Positions 23,794 to 31,933 of a stretch of 64,000 nt of DNA are shown piece after piece. The DNA is taken from the NCBI GenBank assembly GCA_017541205.1, contig JAFXZO010000038.1, forward strand, positions 1 through 64,000. Reading direction: 5' to 3'. The notes under the pieces were generated by a model, which was not told the DNA's origin, searched no databases, and saw only the letters and a program-made list of their open reading frames with translations. The position numbers and the translations under genes are program-made. This stretch comes from Clostridia bacterium. GTDB lineage: Bacteria > Bacillota > Clostridia > Christensenellales > Aristaeellaceae. Position 1 is the first letter of the stretch; every line of letters starts with the position of its first letter.

Positions 23794-23942
23794 GCCCGAT
23801 CCTCCTTTGAAGCCGCCGTCGCAAAGCCATTGTTTCCTGATGTGCCGCTTTAGTCCGTTTCGTGCTCTGCACGCTTCATTTTACACCATTTTTATGCGAT
23901 TGCCAAGGCCGTACCCGCGTTTTCGCCTCCTGGCGGCGTTTT

Positions 23943-24614
23943 TTACCACACAAACGGGATCACCTTGTACCGGACCCGTTTTTTATATTCCGCATATCCG
24001 TCCAGTCCGCCTTCCAGCACCTGCTCCTCGTTGCGGATGCGTTTTGCGATGATGGGGATATACAGCAGCATGACCGCGAAGGAAATCAAAGAGCCAAGGA
24101 CCAGCGGCATGGACAGGAACAAAAGCAGCGTCGTCATATACATGGGGTGCCGAACGACGCCGTAAAGCCCGGTATCGACGACTTTCTGGTTTTCCTGCAC
24201 CTCGATCGTCCGGGAGAGCCAGACGTTTTCCCGCATCACTTCGGCATACAGCGCATAGGCGGCCAGGAAAACAGCCGCAGCCGCCCAGGAAACCCAGCCC
24301 GGCAGCACGATCCATCGGAAGCGGAAGTTCAGCCCCGCCGCAATAAACGCCGCCAGGAACATGAAGGCGCTCAGGACGATCACTTTTTTCTGCTCGCTTT
24401 CTTCTTCCTTCGCGTTCAGCCTTTTGCGCAGAAGCTCCGGAGAGGCGCGCATCATCAGCAGCCCGGCAATGAACATCGGAATAAAGAGGATCCCGATCAG
24501 CAGCCACGCCTGCCAGAACGCAAGCGTCCCCGCCGGCAGAAACAGCAGCAGCCCCACGATCAGCAGGCCGCCGAAGAATTTGGTCATTGCCTGTGAAAAC
24601 AGTCTGGAATCCAT
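23943..24614 (-). CDS. Isoprenylcysteine methyltransferase-like membrane protein
   Basis: A 223-residue integral membrane protein with about five hydrophobic segments. The C-terminal half carries GLYGVVRHPMYMTTLLLF and a later RNEEQVLEGGLDGYAEYKKRVRYKVIPFVW, the signature of the ICMT/PEMT methyltransferase family, which uses S-adenosylmethionine. Bacterial substrates are mostly unknown (isoprenoid or lipid groups). Confidence 0.8.
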   Translation of the reverse strand: MDSRLFSQAMTKFFGGLLIVGLLLFLPAGTLAFWQAWLLIGILFIPMFIAGLLMMRASPELLRKRLNAKEEESEQKKVIVLSAFMFLAAFIAAGLNFRFRWIVLPGWVSWAAAAVFLAAYALYAEVMRENVWLSRTIEVQENQKVVDTGLYGVVRHPMYMTTLLLFLSMPLVLGSLISFAVMLLYIPIIAKRIRNEEQVLEGGLDGYAEYKKRVRYKVIPFVW

Positions 24615-24698
24615 TGCCAGCCCCCCTGTCTAAAGTGAAAGCCCCTTGATCGTCTTAAGGAAGCCGGATGATTTCCCCCGGCTCAAATCCGTCTTCTG

Positions 24699-25667
24699 TC
24701 AGAGCTGCGATGCCAGGGCTTCCAGATCCAGCCCGTCCGGGTCGCAGGTATAGACGGAAAGCGTGCGCATCAGCTTCCGTTCCGCGTCGTACCACATGCA
24801 CACTTCCACCCAATCCTCGTTTTCTCCCCGGGCCTGCCCGATGGTTCCGCTGCAGCCGTTGACGTTGATCGCCTCCACGTTTTCCCAATCATAATACAGC
24901 CCGGAAATATCCATGAGCTGCCCTTCCTCCAGCTCGGCAGGCTGAACGCGGGCGCAGAATGCTTCTCCAAACAGCGTAAACGTCATCTCCGCCAGGCCCT
25001 CGCTCCGCAGGAAACGGAAAGAAACGTTTTCCGCCCCTTCCGGCGCTTGGAAGGATAGGCCGGAAGCTTCCTTCAATTCTTCAGCCGTCATATCCTCCCA
25101 GGGATTGGGAAGCAGGAGAGGCTGATACCCAACAAAGCCGCTTTCGTTCTTTTCGCTGCTCAGGAACCAGTATTCCAGCGCATCGCTTTTCGTTTCCAGA
25201 TCCATCACGTGCGCCCACAGCAGCATGTCTTCCGGCAGGACGCCGACAGGCGTTCCCGGGCGGTAAAGCAGCATCTCGTCGCCTTCGCTGATGCCGTAAG
25301 GCTCCGAGGGCACATAGCGGATCCCGTCTTCAATCGCTTCCTCCGCCTGATCGAATGCCAGCCTGTCGATCCGGATCCGCCAGGTATTTTCATCCGCCTG
25401 TTCAATCAGGCTCATTTGTCCGCTGAACTGACAGGAATAGACCGTGCCAAACGGATATGCTTCCGAAGCGTCTCCCATATCGCTGTCGTGAAAATCCCCA
25501 ACGAAGGAACCGTCGGCAAAAATCCGCATGTCGGTGGACCAGGCGCCCACTCCGCTGCTGAAGGACCAGGCGAGAGAGGCCAGGGATTCAAAGAGGTTTT
25601 CCTCCGCGCTCGCGTTTGCGGTCAGCGTCAAGGCCATGCACAGAATCAGAACAATCAGCTTTTTCAT
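24699..25667 (-). CDS. Secreted protein of unknown function
   Basis: A 322-residue exported protein: signal peptide at residues 1-18 (KKLIVLILCMALTLTANASA). The rest is acidic, with no recognised motif; the text of alternating short strands suggests a beta-rich fold. AAAGGAGATCCAT precedes the ATG at 25667. A longer frame upstream has no start signal. It resembles the other secreted proteins in the window (19431-20564, 31934-33739) only in style. Confidence 0.7.
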   Translation of the reverse strand: MKKLIVLILCMALTLTANASAEENLFESLASLAWSFSSGVGAWSTDMRIFADGSFVGDFHDSDMGDASEAYPFGTVYSCQFSGQMSLIEQADENTWRIRIDRLAFDQAEEAIEDGIRYVPSEPYGISEGDEMLLYRPGTPVGVLPEDMLLWAHVMDLETKSDALEYWFLSSEKNESGFVGYQPLLLPNPWEDMTAEELKEASGLSFQAPEGAENVSFRFLRSEGLAEMTFTLFGEAFCARVQPAELEEGQLMDISGLYYDWENVEAINVNGCSGTIGQARGENEDWVEVCMWYDAERKLMRTLSVYTCDPDGLDLEALASQL

Positions 25668-25791
25668 ATGGATCTCCTTTCGCGGGAAGGTTTGCTTCCC
25701 GCTATATATACGGCGCAGACGGGGCAGCCGTTCCCTCGCGGCTGAAAAAAGTTTTTTGTCCCGCCTTTCCTTTTTTCGCTGAGATTCAGGC

Positions 25792-26325
25792 TCATAAGCC
25801 TGTCCCGGCAAACGCTTTGATTTCCTTTTCCAAAAGGCGAAATACGTTGGCCGCCAGATACCCGCCGGCAATCGCATGGTTCAGGCGAACGCTCACAGGC
25901 ATGACAAGCCTTCCGTTTTCATTTCTGTATTTTCCCCAATTGACGATCGGGGCGAAAAACAAATGGCCGTCGGGCAGTTCGATATGCAGGGCGTCATAGA
26001 ACTTCCCATAGTCCTCGTCATATTCCGTATAAACGGGCGTGCAGGTTTCCGTATCCTCATGAAAAACATACTGCGTGGGATTGATTCTGTCGTAGCAGAT
26101 CAATTCATCCGTCTGCCACAGATAACCCATTTTGTAATCGTCGCGGGAATTCAAAACCTTTGAAAGGATATAGAGAAAGTTGATGTAAAACTTCGTCCCC
26201 GTCTTCCCGGAATATGCGGCGAGCTCCGTAGCATCGATCCTCGCCGTCATGGAAGTCGAACACTTGCAGTCTTCCGAAAAGCGGCGGAACAAGCCTTTCC
26301 GATCGTATGTTTCCCTGTCGATCAC
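25792..26325 (-). pseudogene. Degenerate chloramphenicol acetyltransferase-like gene
   Basis: 177 codons align with the CatA family: STSMTARID, YDRINPTQYVFHEDTETC, VYTEYDEDYGKFYD, LVMPVSVRLNHAIAGG. The family has about 215 residues; roughly 40 are missing between YGKFYD and LHIELPDG, including the conserved Ser-Ile-Pro-Trp part. The active-site HHxxxDG reads NHAIAGG, keeping His but losing Asp. AGGAGG (26344-26349) lies six bases before an ACG codon (26335-26337) where the normal ATG would be, suggesting a lost start; the GTG at 26325 is a poor substitute. Resistance is therefore unlikely. Confidence 0.65.
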
Positions 26326-26369
26326 CCGATAGCTCGTATGCGTCCTCCTCTCTCGTCAGGTGCGTTCAG

Positions 26370-27062
26370 TCAGCCTTTGTCCGCTCCCGTCGGTATCCTC
26401 CGGCGCTGACCCCGTATCCTGTTCTTTATCCGCAGGCATGCTTCAATATGCATGATCCAGTGCCGTGAAAAAGGCATTTGAATCAGTCCGCGGATATCCT
26501 TACCGCACCAATAATCGATCAGCCAGACCGCGTCTTCGTCTTCGCTGACGGCATGAAGCGCCTTCAATTCTTCTTTTCTGTCATCCGTGATTTTTCTCTT
26601 CAGGTCTTCAAAGGCCAGCCCCCGAACGATCCTTTCCGTACTGGCTCTGACGTCCGACAGATAGGAATAGAGCCCGTCCAGATCAAGCTGCCGGGAAAAA
26701 TCCGCGATCCGGTCCTGTTTCAGCTCATTGCCGGTCGTTATGATCGGCGAGCCCGTTCTCCTCTGGTAATCCCCCGCAAAGAACGTTTGCGTATCTCCGC
26801 TTATCAGGGTATGGGCCACAATATCTTCGATCCGAAAAATATGCCATAAGGAATATGCGATCGTCTTGCTGTGGTATCCCTCCGCACCCAGAAACGGGAT
26901 CGCGTCAAAATCCTCCCTGGACAGCTCCTGATAGAAGGACAGGATCGTGTCCATCAGCTGTTTCCGAAGCGCAAACAAAGAGGAAAGCCCCATTTCATAG
27001 GTCTCTTTCTTTTTTATCTGAAGCTGCATCGTTTTATTCAGATCCGACCATTCCCTGTTCAA
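26370..27062 (-). CDS. DinB-like family protein
   Basis: A 230-residue four-helix protein of the DinB/YfiT type: YSLWHIFRIEDIVAHTLI in the first half carries the first metal His, and SRHWIMHIEACLRIKNR near the end the others. Related proteins are metal-dependent thiol transferases or of unknown role. The TTG at 27062 is used because AAGGAGCCGAGGACT lies upstream. Confidence 0.75.
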   Translation of the reverse strand: MNREWSDLNKTMQLQIKKKETYEMGLSSLFALRKQLMDTILSFYQELSREDFDAIPFLGAEGYHSKTIAYSLWHIFRIEDIVAHTLISGDTQTFFAGDYQRRTGSPIITTGNELKQDRIADFSRQLDLDGLYSYLSDVRASTERIVRGLAFEDLKRKITDDRKEELKALHAVSEDEDAVWLIDYWCGKDIRGLIQMPFSRHWIMHIEACLRIKNRIRGQRRRIPTGADKG

Positions 27063-27170
27063 AGTCCTCGGCTCCTTTTCTTTGGAAATTCGTTTCTTAA
27101 AGATGCCGCGTCGGTCCTGCCGTCTCCTCCCATTGGGCGGCCGGCCGCGCGGACCGGAAAAGGCACGGCC

Positions 27171-28880
27171 TCAGGACAGCACGCTGTCCTCCCGGGAGAT
27201 GAGGTCGGCGTAATCGCCCGCTTCCACGGTTTCAAAATCCGCCTCCTGCCAGGAAGGATTCATCATCCGGCTCAGGAACAGCCCGGCGATGCGGCGGGCC
27301 CCCTCCTCCCGCAAATGGCTGTTGTCCGCAAGGCCGTCGGGATAATTTGCGCTGCCCGCCGGCACATGGCAGTAGATCATTTTGGAATGATCCACGCCCG
27401 CAAGCTGCACCATCTGCATGGTGGCCTTTTCCAAATCAATGAGGCGCACCCCCCGGTAATCCGCAAGGTTCCTGATGGCGTCCGGGTATGCGCCGTGGGT
27501 GGGCGCAAGCTTTCCTTCTTCGTTGAAATGCCGCCGGGCGATGGGCGTGACCAGCACGGGCTCCGCCCCCTGCCGCCGGGCCGCGTCGATGTACATGGAA
27601 AGGTATTCCGGGAAGGTGATACGGGGGTTGGTGCCGCGCTCTGGGTCCGGTTTTTCATCGTTGTGCGAGAAGGAAACGATCAGTTTATCCCCCCGGCGCA
27701 GGCACAGCTCGATGACGTTCAGCCGTTTTTCGGCGATGAAGCTCTTGCTGCTGCGGCCGTTGACGGCGCAGTTTTCCACATACGCGTTCAAGCCGGCGGC
27801 GTTCACTTGCTGCTGCAATTTTTGGCCCCAGCCCATCATGGGATAGCGGCTTTCATCGTAATTTGCCATGGTGCTGTCGCCGCACAGGAACCAGGTGGGG
27901 ATACGTTTGTCCGGCTGCCAATGATCCCAGCCGCCCAGCACCTCCCGGATGGAATAATCCGCCGCCTCCAGCGCCGTCATGCGCTTTTGCCCGGGGTGCC
28001 GGGCGCTTTGATCCGCCCGGGCCCCGGTGGTGCCGAATTCGGCGCAGCGCTCCGTTACCCGCCTTTCCTCGTCCCAGTCCTCAAAGCCTTGGGGCGAAAC
28101 ATGCCCGTCCATTTCGCAGTTCAAAAACACGGTGCGGCAATCCTTGCGCCAGGGCCGGCCCAGGAACGCCCACCCCTCCCCGCATGCGCCGGTGAGCCTG
28201 CAATTGTGGAACACCAGGCCGTAGGGCTGCTCCTTGGGCGTGTTCGCGGCGGTATAGAAGCCGCCCCGTTCGTTCATGAACAGGGTGCAGCGCTCGAACC
28301 AGCAGCGGTAGGGCCCGAAAATAAAGTCCACGTCGCCCTGGATGAAGCAATCCTCAAAATACTGGCGGCTGAAGGTGGGCGGGCAGTCGCACACGGAAGG
28401 CACGCATTCGGCCCTTCCCCGGCGCGGCGCGATGAAATCCGCAACCTTTTGCATCAGCGGCCCGCAGAACAGGGTATCCTGATGGGCGATCATGCGCACG
28501 TTGCGAAACCTCCCGCGGTCCCCCGCGGCATAGACCGCCACGGCCTGGCCCACTTTTCGCCCATCCCCCGCGTCGTTGCGGACGGTCAGGTTTTCCACCT
28601 CCACGTTGCTGCCCGTCACCATGAAGGTGGCGGAAAGGAAGGTGCCCCGCTCCGTGCCGTCGCGGTCCAGATCCCTGGCGCAGCCTTGGGCGGTGATCAC
28701 CGTGCGGTCCCGGGCTTCCCCGATGATGCGCACGTTGTCCTTGTTGACCACCACGCGCTCCCGGTATTCATCCATGCGCAGCACCAGGATCGTAGGGGCC
28801 TGCCCGCCCCCGGGGATCGCGTCGATGGCCTGCTGGATGGAGGTAAAATCCCCGCTGCCGTCCTTGGCGATGATATACAT
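27171..28880 (-). CDS. Pectinesterase fused to rhamnogalacturonan acetylesterase
   Basis: A 569-residue two-domain enzyme. Residues 1-310 are a pectin methylesterase (CE8): GSGDFTSIQQAIDAIP near the start, AHQDTLF, QGDVDFIFG with the catalytic Asp, and LGRPWRKD with the substrate Arg. Residues about 335-560 are an SGNH acetylesterase of the rhamnogalacturonan type (CE12-like): LCGDSTMANYDE, GWGQKLQQQ, NCAVNGRSSKSF, SHNDEKPD, and DNSHLREEGA. No signal peptide, so it acts inside the cell on imported fragments. AAGGAGGAAACGCC precedes the ATG. Last gene of the pectin operon. Confidence 0.92.
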   Translation of the reverse strand: MYIIAKDGSGDFTSIQQAIDAIPGGGQAPTILVLRMDEYRERVVVNKDNVRIIGEARDRTVITAQGCARDLDRDGTERGTFLSATFMVTGSNVEVENLTVRNDAGDGRKVGQAVAVYAAGDRGRFRNVRMIAHQDTLFCGPLMQKVADFIAPRRGRAECVPSVCDCPPTFSRQYFEDCFIQGDVDFIFGPYRCWFERCTLFMNERGGFYTAANTPKEQPYGLVFHNCRLTGACGEGWAFLGRPWRKDCRTVFLNCEMDGHVSPQGFEDWDEERRVTERCAEFGTTGARADQSARHPGQKRMTALEAADYSIREVLGGWDHWQPDKRIPTWFLCGDSTMANYDESRYPMMGWGQKLQQQVNAAGLNAYVENCAVNGRSSKSFIAEKRLNVIELCLRRGDKLIVSFSHNDEKPDPERGTNPRITFPEYLSMYIDAARRQGAEPVLVTPIARRHFNEEGKLAPTHGAYPDAIRNLADYRGVRLIDLEKATMQMVQLAGVDHSKMIYCHVPAGSANYPDGLADNSHLREEGARRIAGLFLSRMMNPSWQEADFETVEAGDYADLISREDSVLS

Positions 28881-28893
28881 GGCGTTTCCTCCT

Positions 28894-29538
28894 TCATATC
28901 CATCCGAACGTCCCCAGCGCTTCCGCCGTCATGCGGGCGAAGGTTTCCGCCCCGAAGCGCTGGGTGTGGGTATCGTCCGCGCTGCCGTCCGGATAGGCGG
29001 GATAGGCCCCGGGCCGGGCGTGCAGATACAGCTTTTTGCTTTCCTCGTCGCCAAGCCGGCGCACCAGGCGGATGCTCTTTTCATAGATATCGATCAGCGG
29101 CACGTTCCTTTGGGCCGCCAGCACCCGGATAACGTCCGGGTATTCCCCGTGGGATTCCATGAGCTTCCCTTCCCGCCAGATCCGGCGGCAGATGGGCGTC
29201 ATCAGCACGGGGCGCGCCTGATGGAGCAGGGCGGTGTCCACATAGATTTCCAGGTTATGATAGAAGGAAGTCCAGGCGTCCGTGTGCCGCCAGACCAGAT
29301 CGCTGGTATCGTTGTGGGTAAACTGGACGAGCAAAAGGTCGCCGGGCCCAAGCTCGATCTCGATCCTCTGCAGTCTGCCTTCCGCCAAAAAAGACTTGGT
29401 GCTTCTGCCGCCCATGGCCCGGTTTTCCACACGGACGCCGGGCAGGAATTCATGCAGCACCTGGCCCCAGCCGGTAAGCGGCGCTTCCTCGGGCTTATAG
29501 CTTGCGGCGGTGGAATCGCCGCAGATGAAAACGGTCAT
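28894..29538 (-). CDS. Rhamnogalacturonan acetylesterase
   Basis: A 214-residue SGNH hydrolase with FICGDSTAASYKP (nucleophile Ser at residue 9), GWGQVLHEF, NRAMGGRSTKSF, FTHNDTSD and DDTHTQRFGA, the blocks of the family. It removes acetyl groups from pectin backbone fragments. It is related to the C-terminal half of the next gene, 13 bases away, so the operon has two copies of the activity. The ATG at 29538 follows AAGGAGGAACGGGAGC. No signal peptide. Confidence 0.88.
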   Translation of the reverse strand: MTVFICGDSTAASYKPEEAPLTGWGQVLHEFLPGVRVENRAMGGRSTKSFLAEGRLQRIEIELGPGDLLLVQFTHNDTSDLVWRHTDAWTSFYHNLEIYVDTALLHQARPVLMTPICRRIWREGKLMESHGEYPDVIRVLAAQRNVPLIDIYEKSIRLVRRLGDEESKKLYLHARPGAYPAYPDGSADDTHTQRFGAETFARMTAEALGTFGWI

Positions 29539-29555
29539 GCTCCCGTTCCTCCTTT

Positions 29556-31019
29556 TCATGCCTGGATAAAGCGGACAGCTTCCACATCCGCCCAGCCGCC
29601 CCAGCGTCCCAAAGTGTTCAGCGTGAATAGACCGGGGCGAGCGCCCGTCCATCCTCCGCAGGCCATGGGGTATTCGCCGCCCAAGGGACGAAGGGAACGG
29701 ACGTCTTTTCCGAAAAAGAAGGAAACGCTGCCGTGCCGCACCCGCATCCTGAGCAATATCCGAAAATCGTCCCACGTATCTTCCGCGATCTGCACCTCCG
29801 TGACCTTTTCCGGCGTCCGGAGGCTGATTTCCTCGGCTGTGCCCCTTTTCAGGCTGACCCTTCCCTGTCCCAGCGCGAGATAATAAAACGTATAGCCCAT
29901 CATGCAAAGGCCGGAAAGATCCCCGTCCCGGGCATGGACGGCAAATTGCGCGTCCATGTCAAAATCATGGCTCTGCATCAGCTGGGACAGGAAATTGCCC
30001 GCATGGAACAGGCTTTCCGACGGAGCGGCGTAAAGCCTCAGTCCGGGCTTTAATTCCGCATACCAATCCTTGTTGGGGTTGGCCTGCCATTGCCATTGAA
30101 GGCCCAGGCCGCTTTTGAAATCGTCAGAGGTTGGGATGTTGGCGGCAAAGGGAGGCAAATCTATTTCTCCGCTCGGCACCGGCTCGCCTTTCCTGCCCAT
30201 CACGGGCCAGCCGCCGCTCCAATCCACCGGCTGCAAATGCGTCACCCGGCCGTAAGCGTTCCGATCCTGAAAATGGATGAACCAGTCTTTTCCATGGCCG
30301 TCGTCCACCCAGCCGCCCTGATGCGGCCCGTTGACGGGCGTGCCGCCCTGGCTCAGCACCACCCGGCGCTCGTAAGGGCCAAAGATATTCTCCGCCCGCA
30401 GCGCCAGCTGATAGCCCGTCTTCACGCCGCCGGCCGGACACAGGATCCAGTACATCCCCTTCCGCTTGTAAACCTTGGGACCCTCCACGGTCGTATCGTG
30501 ATGCTCCGCGCCGTTATAAATCAACCGGCCTTTGTCCATCACGTTCAAGCCGTCCGCCGACATTTCATGCGCGTACAGCACGTTGTTGATGCCCACACGG
30601 CTGGCCGCGAGGCCGTGAACAAGCCATACCCGCCCATCGTCGTCAAAAAGCGGGCAGGGATCGATCCATCCGGTCACGTCCTTCACACAGCGGCATTCCC
30701 ATTCCCCCGCCGGGTCCCGGGTAATAAAAGCGAACAGGCCTTCGTCCGGCATGCACGCATACACGTAAAAAGTACCGCTTCGATACCTGATGCTGGGGGC
30801 CCATAGGCCGCACTTGTGGGCGGGCCTGTCATACCTTGCAAAAGGCAGCCGCCGCGCCGCGTAGCCGATCAATTCCCAATGCGCCAGATCCCTGGAATGC
30901 AGCACGGGGATGCCGGGCACATACGTAAAAGAGGAGGAAACCATAAAAAAGTCCTCGCCCACACGGATCACATCGGGATCGGAATAGTCCCCGTAAAGGA
31001 TCGGATTCGTGTAACGCAC
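29556..31019 (-). CDS. Glycoside hydrolase family 43
   Basis: A 487-residue GH43 enzyme. The five-bladed propeller starts with NPILYGDYSDPDVIRVGEDF (catalytic base Asp), continues with TGWIDPCPLFDDDG (pKa-modulating Asp) and TTVEGPKVYKRKGMYW (acid Glu). The C-terminal 190 residues form the beta-sandwich often seen in xylosidase/arabinofuranosidase subgroups. It releases arabinose or xylose from short side chains. GTG start with AAGGAGCAAAGAAAA upstream. First gene of the pectin operon; cytoplasmic. Confidence 0.9.
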   Translation of the reverse strand: MRYTNPILYGDYSDPDVIRVGEDFFMVSSSFTYVPGIPVLHSRDLAHWELIGYAARRLPFARYDRPAHKCGLWAPSIRYRSGTFYVYACMPDEGLFAFITRDPAGEWECRCVKDVTGWIDPCPLFDDDGRVWLVHGLAASRVGINNVLYAHEMSADGLNVMDKGRLIYNGAEHHDTTVEGPKVYKRKGMYWILCPAGGVKTGYQLALRAENIFGPYERRVVLSQGGTPVNGPHQGGWVDDGHGKDWFIHFQDRNAYGRVTHLQPVDWSGGWPVMGRKGEPVPSGEIDLPPFAANIPTSDDFKSGLGLQWQWQANPNKDWYAELKPGLRLYAAPSESLFHAGNFLSQLMQSHDFDMDAQFAVHARDGDLSGLCMMGYTFYYLALGQGRVSLKRGTAEEISLRTPEKVTEVQIAEDTWDDFRILLRMRVRHGSVSFFFGKDVRSLRPLGGEYPMACGGWTGARPGLFTLNTLGRWGGWADVEAVRFIQA

Positions 31020-31076
31020 TTTTCTTTGCTCCTTCTTTGCTGTCCGCCATTAGCCTATCCGGCCGATTTCCTTTCC

Positions 31077-31085
31077 ATTATAGCA
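31077..31085 (-). promoter_or_regulatory. Extended -10 promoter of pectin operon
   Basis: On the minus strand TGCTATAAT, an extended -10 element, lies 58 bases before the GH43 start. No good -35 box is seen 17 bases further, which suits a regulated promoter. Confidence 0.5.
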
Positions 31086-31322
31086 TACTTTTTTCTCTTC
31101 GTCGCCTGTTTTTGAGCCTGTCCATCGGCTTTCTTCCGGATTTTTGTACGGCAGGCGCTTCTTGTTTGGCCTCCCCTTTTCCATCCTCGTCACGGACGCG
31201 GTTTTCGATCTCAAAATTCGCGGAAAAACCGTGAAAATAGTTAAAATTATTCAAAAGAACGAAATTGAGAAAGCCCCTTGATCCGCGGCCACAGAATGCC
31301 GTTCAAAACGGCGGAATATGAA

Positions 31323-31352
31323 TTTGACTTTCTTTGACCTCCGGTGTATCAT
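31323..31352 (+). promoter_or_regulatory. hsp20 promoter with CtsR box
   Basis: TTTGACTTTCTTTGACC (31323-31339) is a CtsR operator: two heptads related to GGTCAAA and AGTCAAA, three bases apart on the opposite strand. It covers the -35 box TTGACT (31324-31329), which is 17 bases from TATCAT (31347-31352). CtsR represses heat-shock genes in Gram-positives, so hsp20 should be heat-inducible. Confidence 0.85.
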
Positions 31353-31473
31353 ACAGTCACCATCAAGGGAAGGGGATCGAAAGTGAACCGGCCCAAAGAT
31401 GGAACAAAAAAATGCGACCCTGCAACACTGGCGATGAACCAAGCGGTACAAGGCCAAATGATTGGAGGTTTGC

Positions 31474-31929
31474 ATGATGAGTACTTATCTTCCTACCGTG
31501 TTTGGCGAAAACCTGATGGATGTGTTTGACGATTTTGACCGTGACTTCTTCCGCGGCTTCAACCGCCCCGAGCACGTCCTCTACGGCAAGAACGCCGCCC
31601 ACATGATGAAAACCGACGTAAAGGAAACCGAGGAAGGCTTCGAGGTGGACGTTGAGCTGCCCGGCTTCAAGAAGGAAGAAATCAAGCTGGAGCTGCACAA
31701 CGGGTATCTGACCATCTCCACCGAAAAGAGCCTGGAAAAGGAAAGCAAGGGCAAGATCATCCGCCAGGAGCGCTATGCCGGCACCATGCAGCGCAGCTTC
31801 TACGTCGGCGGCAGCGTCACCGAAGAGGATATCAAGGCCAAGTACGAAAACGGCGTCCTGAGCCTCATGATCCCGAAGAAGGAAGCCAGGAAAGAGCCGG
31901 AAAAGAAACAGATCATGATTGAAGGATAA
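31474..31929 (+). CDS. hsp20: Hsp20 small heat-shock protein
   Basis: A 151-residue alpha-crystallin chaperone. The domain spans about residues 42-135: MKTDVKETEEGFEVDVELPGF, EEIKLELHNGYLTI, ERYAGTMQRSFYV, and the GVLSLMIPKKE block. It binds unfolding proteins to stop aggregation. GGAGGTTTGC precedes two consecutive ATGs; the first is used. About 120 bases of 5' leader separate it from the promoter with the CtsR box. It converges with the secreted protein gene, stops five bases apart. Confidence 0.95.
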   Translation: MMSTYLPTVFGENLMDVFDDFDRDFFRGFNRPEHVLYGKNAAHMMKTDVKETEEGFEVDVELPGFKKEEIKLELHNGYLTISTEKSLEKESKGKIIRQERYAGTMQRSFYVGGSVTEEDIKAKYENGVLSLMIPKKEARKEPEKKQIMIEG

Positions 31930-31933
31930 ACCG

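Noticed and set aside
31353..31473. Twelve-codon ORF (MEQKNATLQHWR) in the hsp20 leader
   Set aside because: No ribosome-binding site and no stalling-type motif; likely chance.
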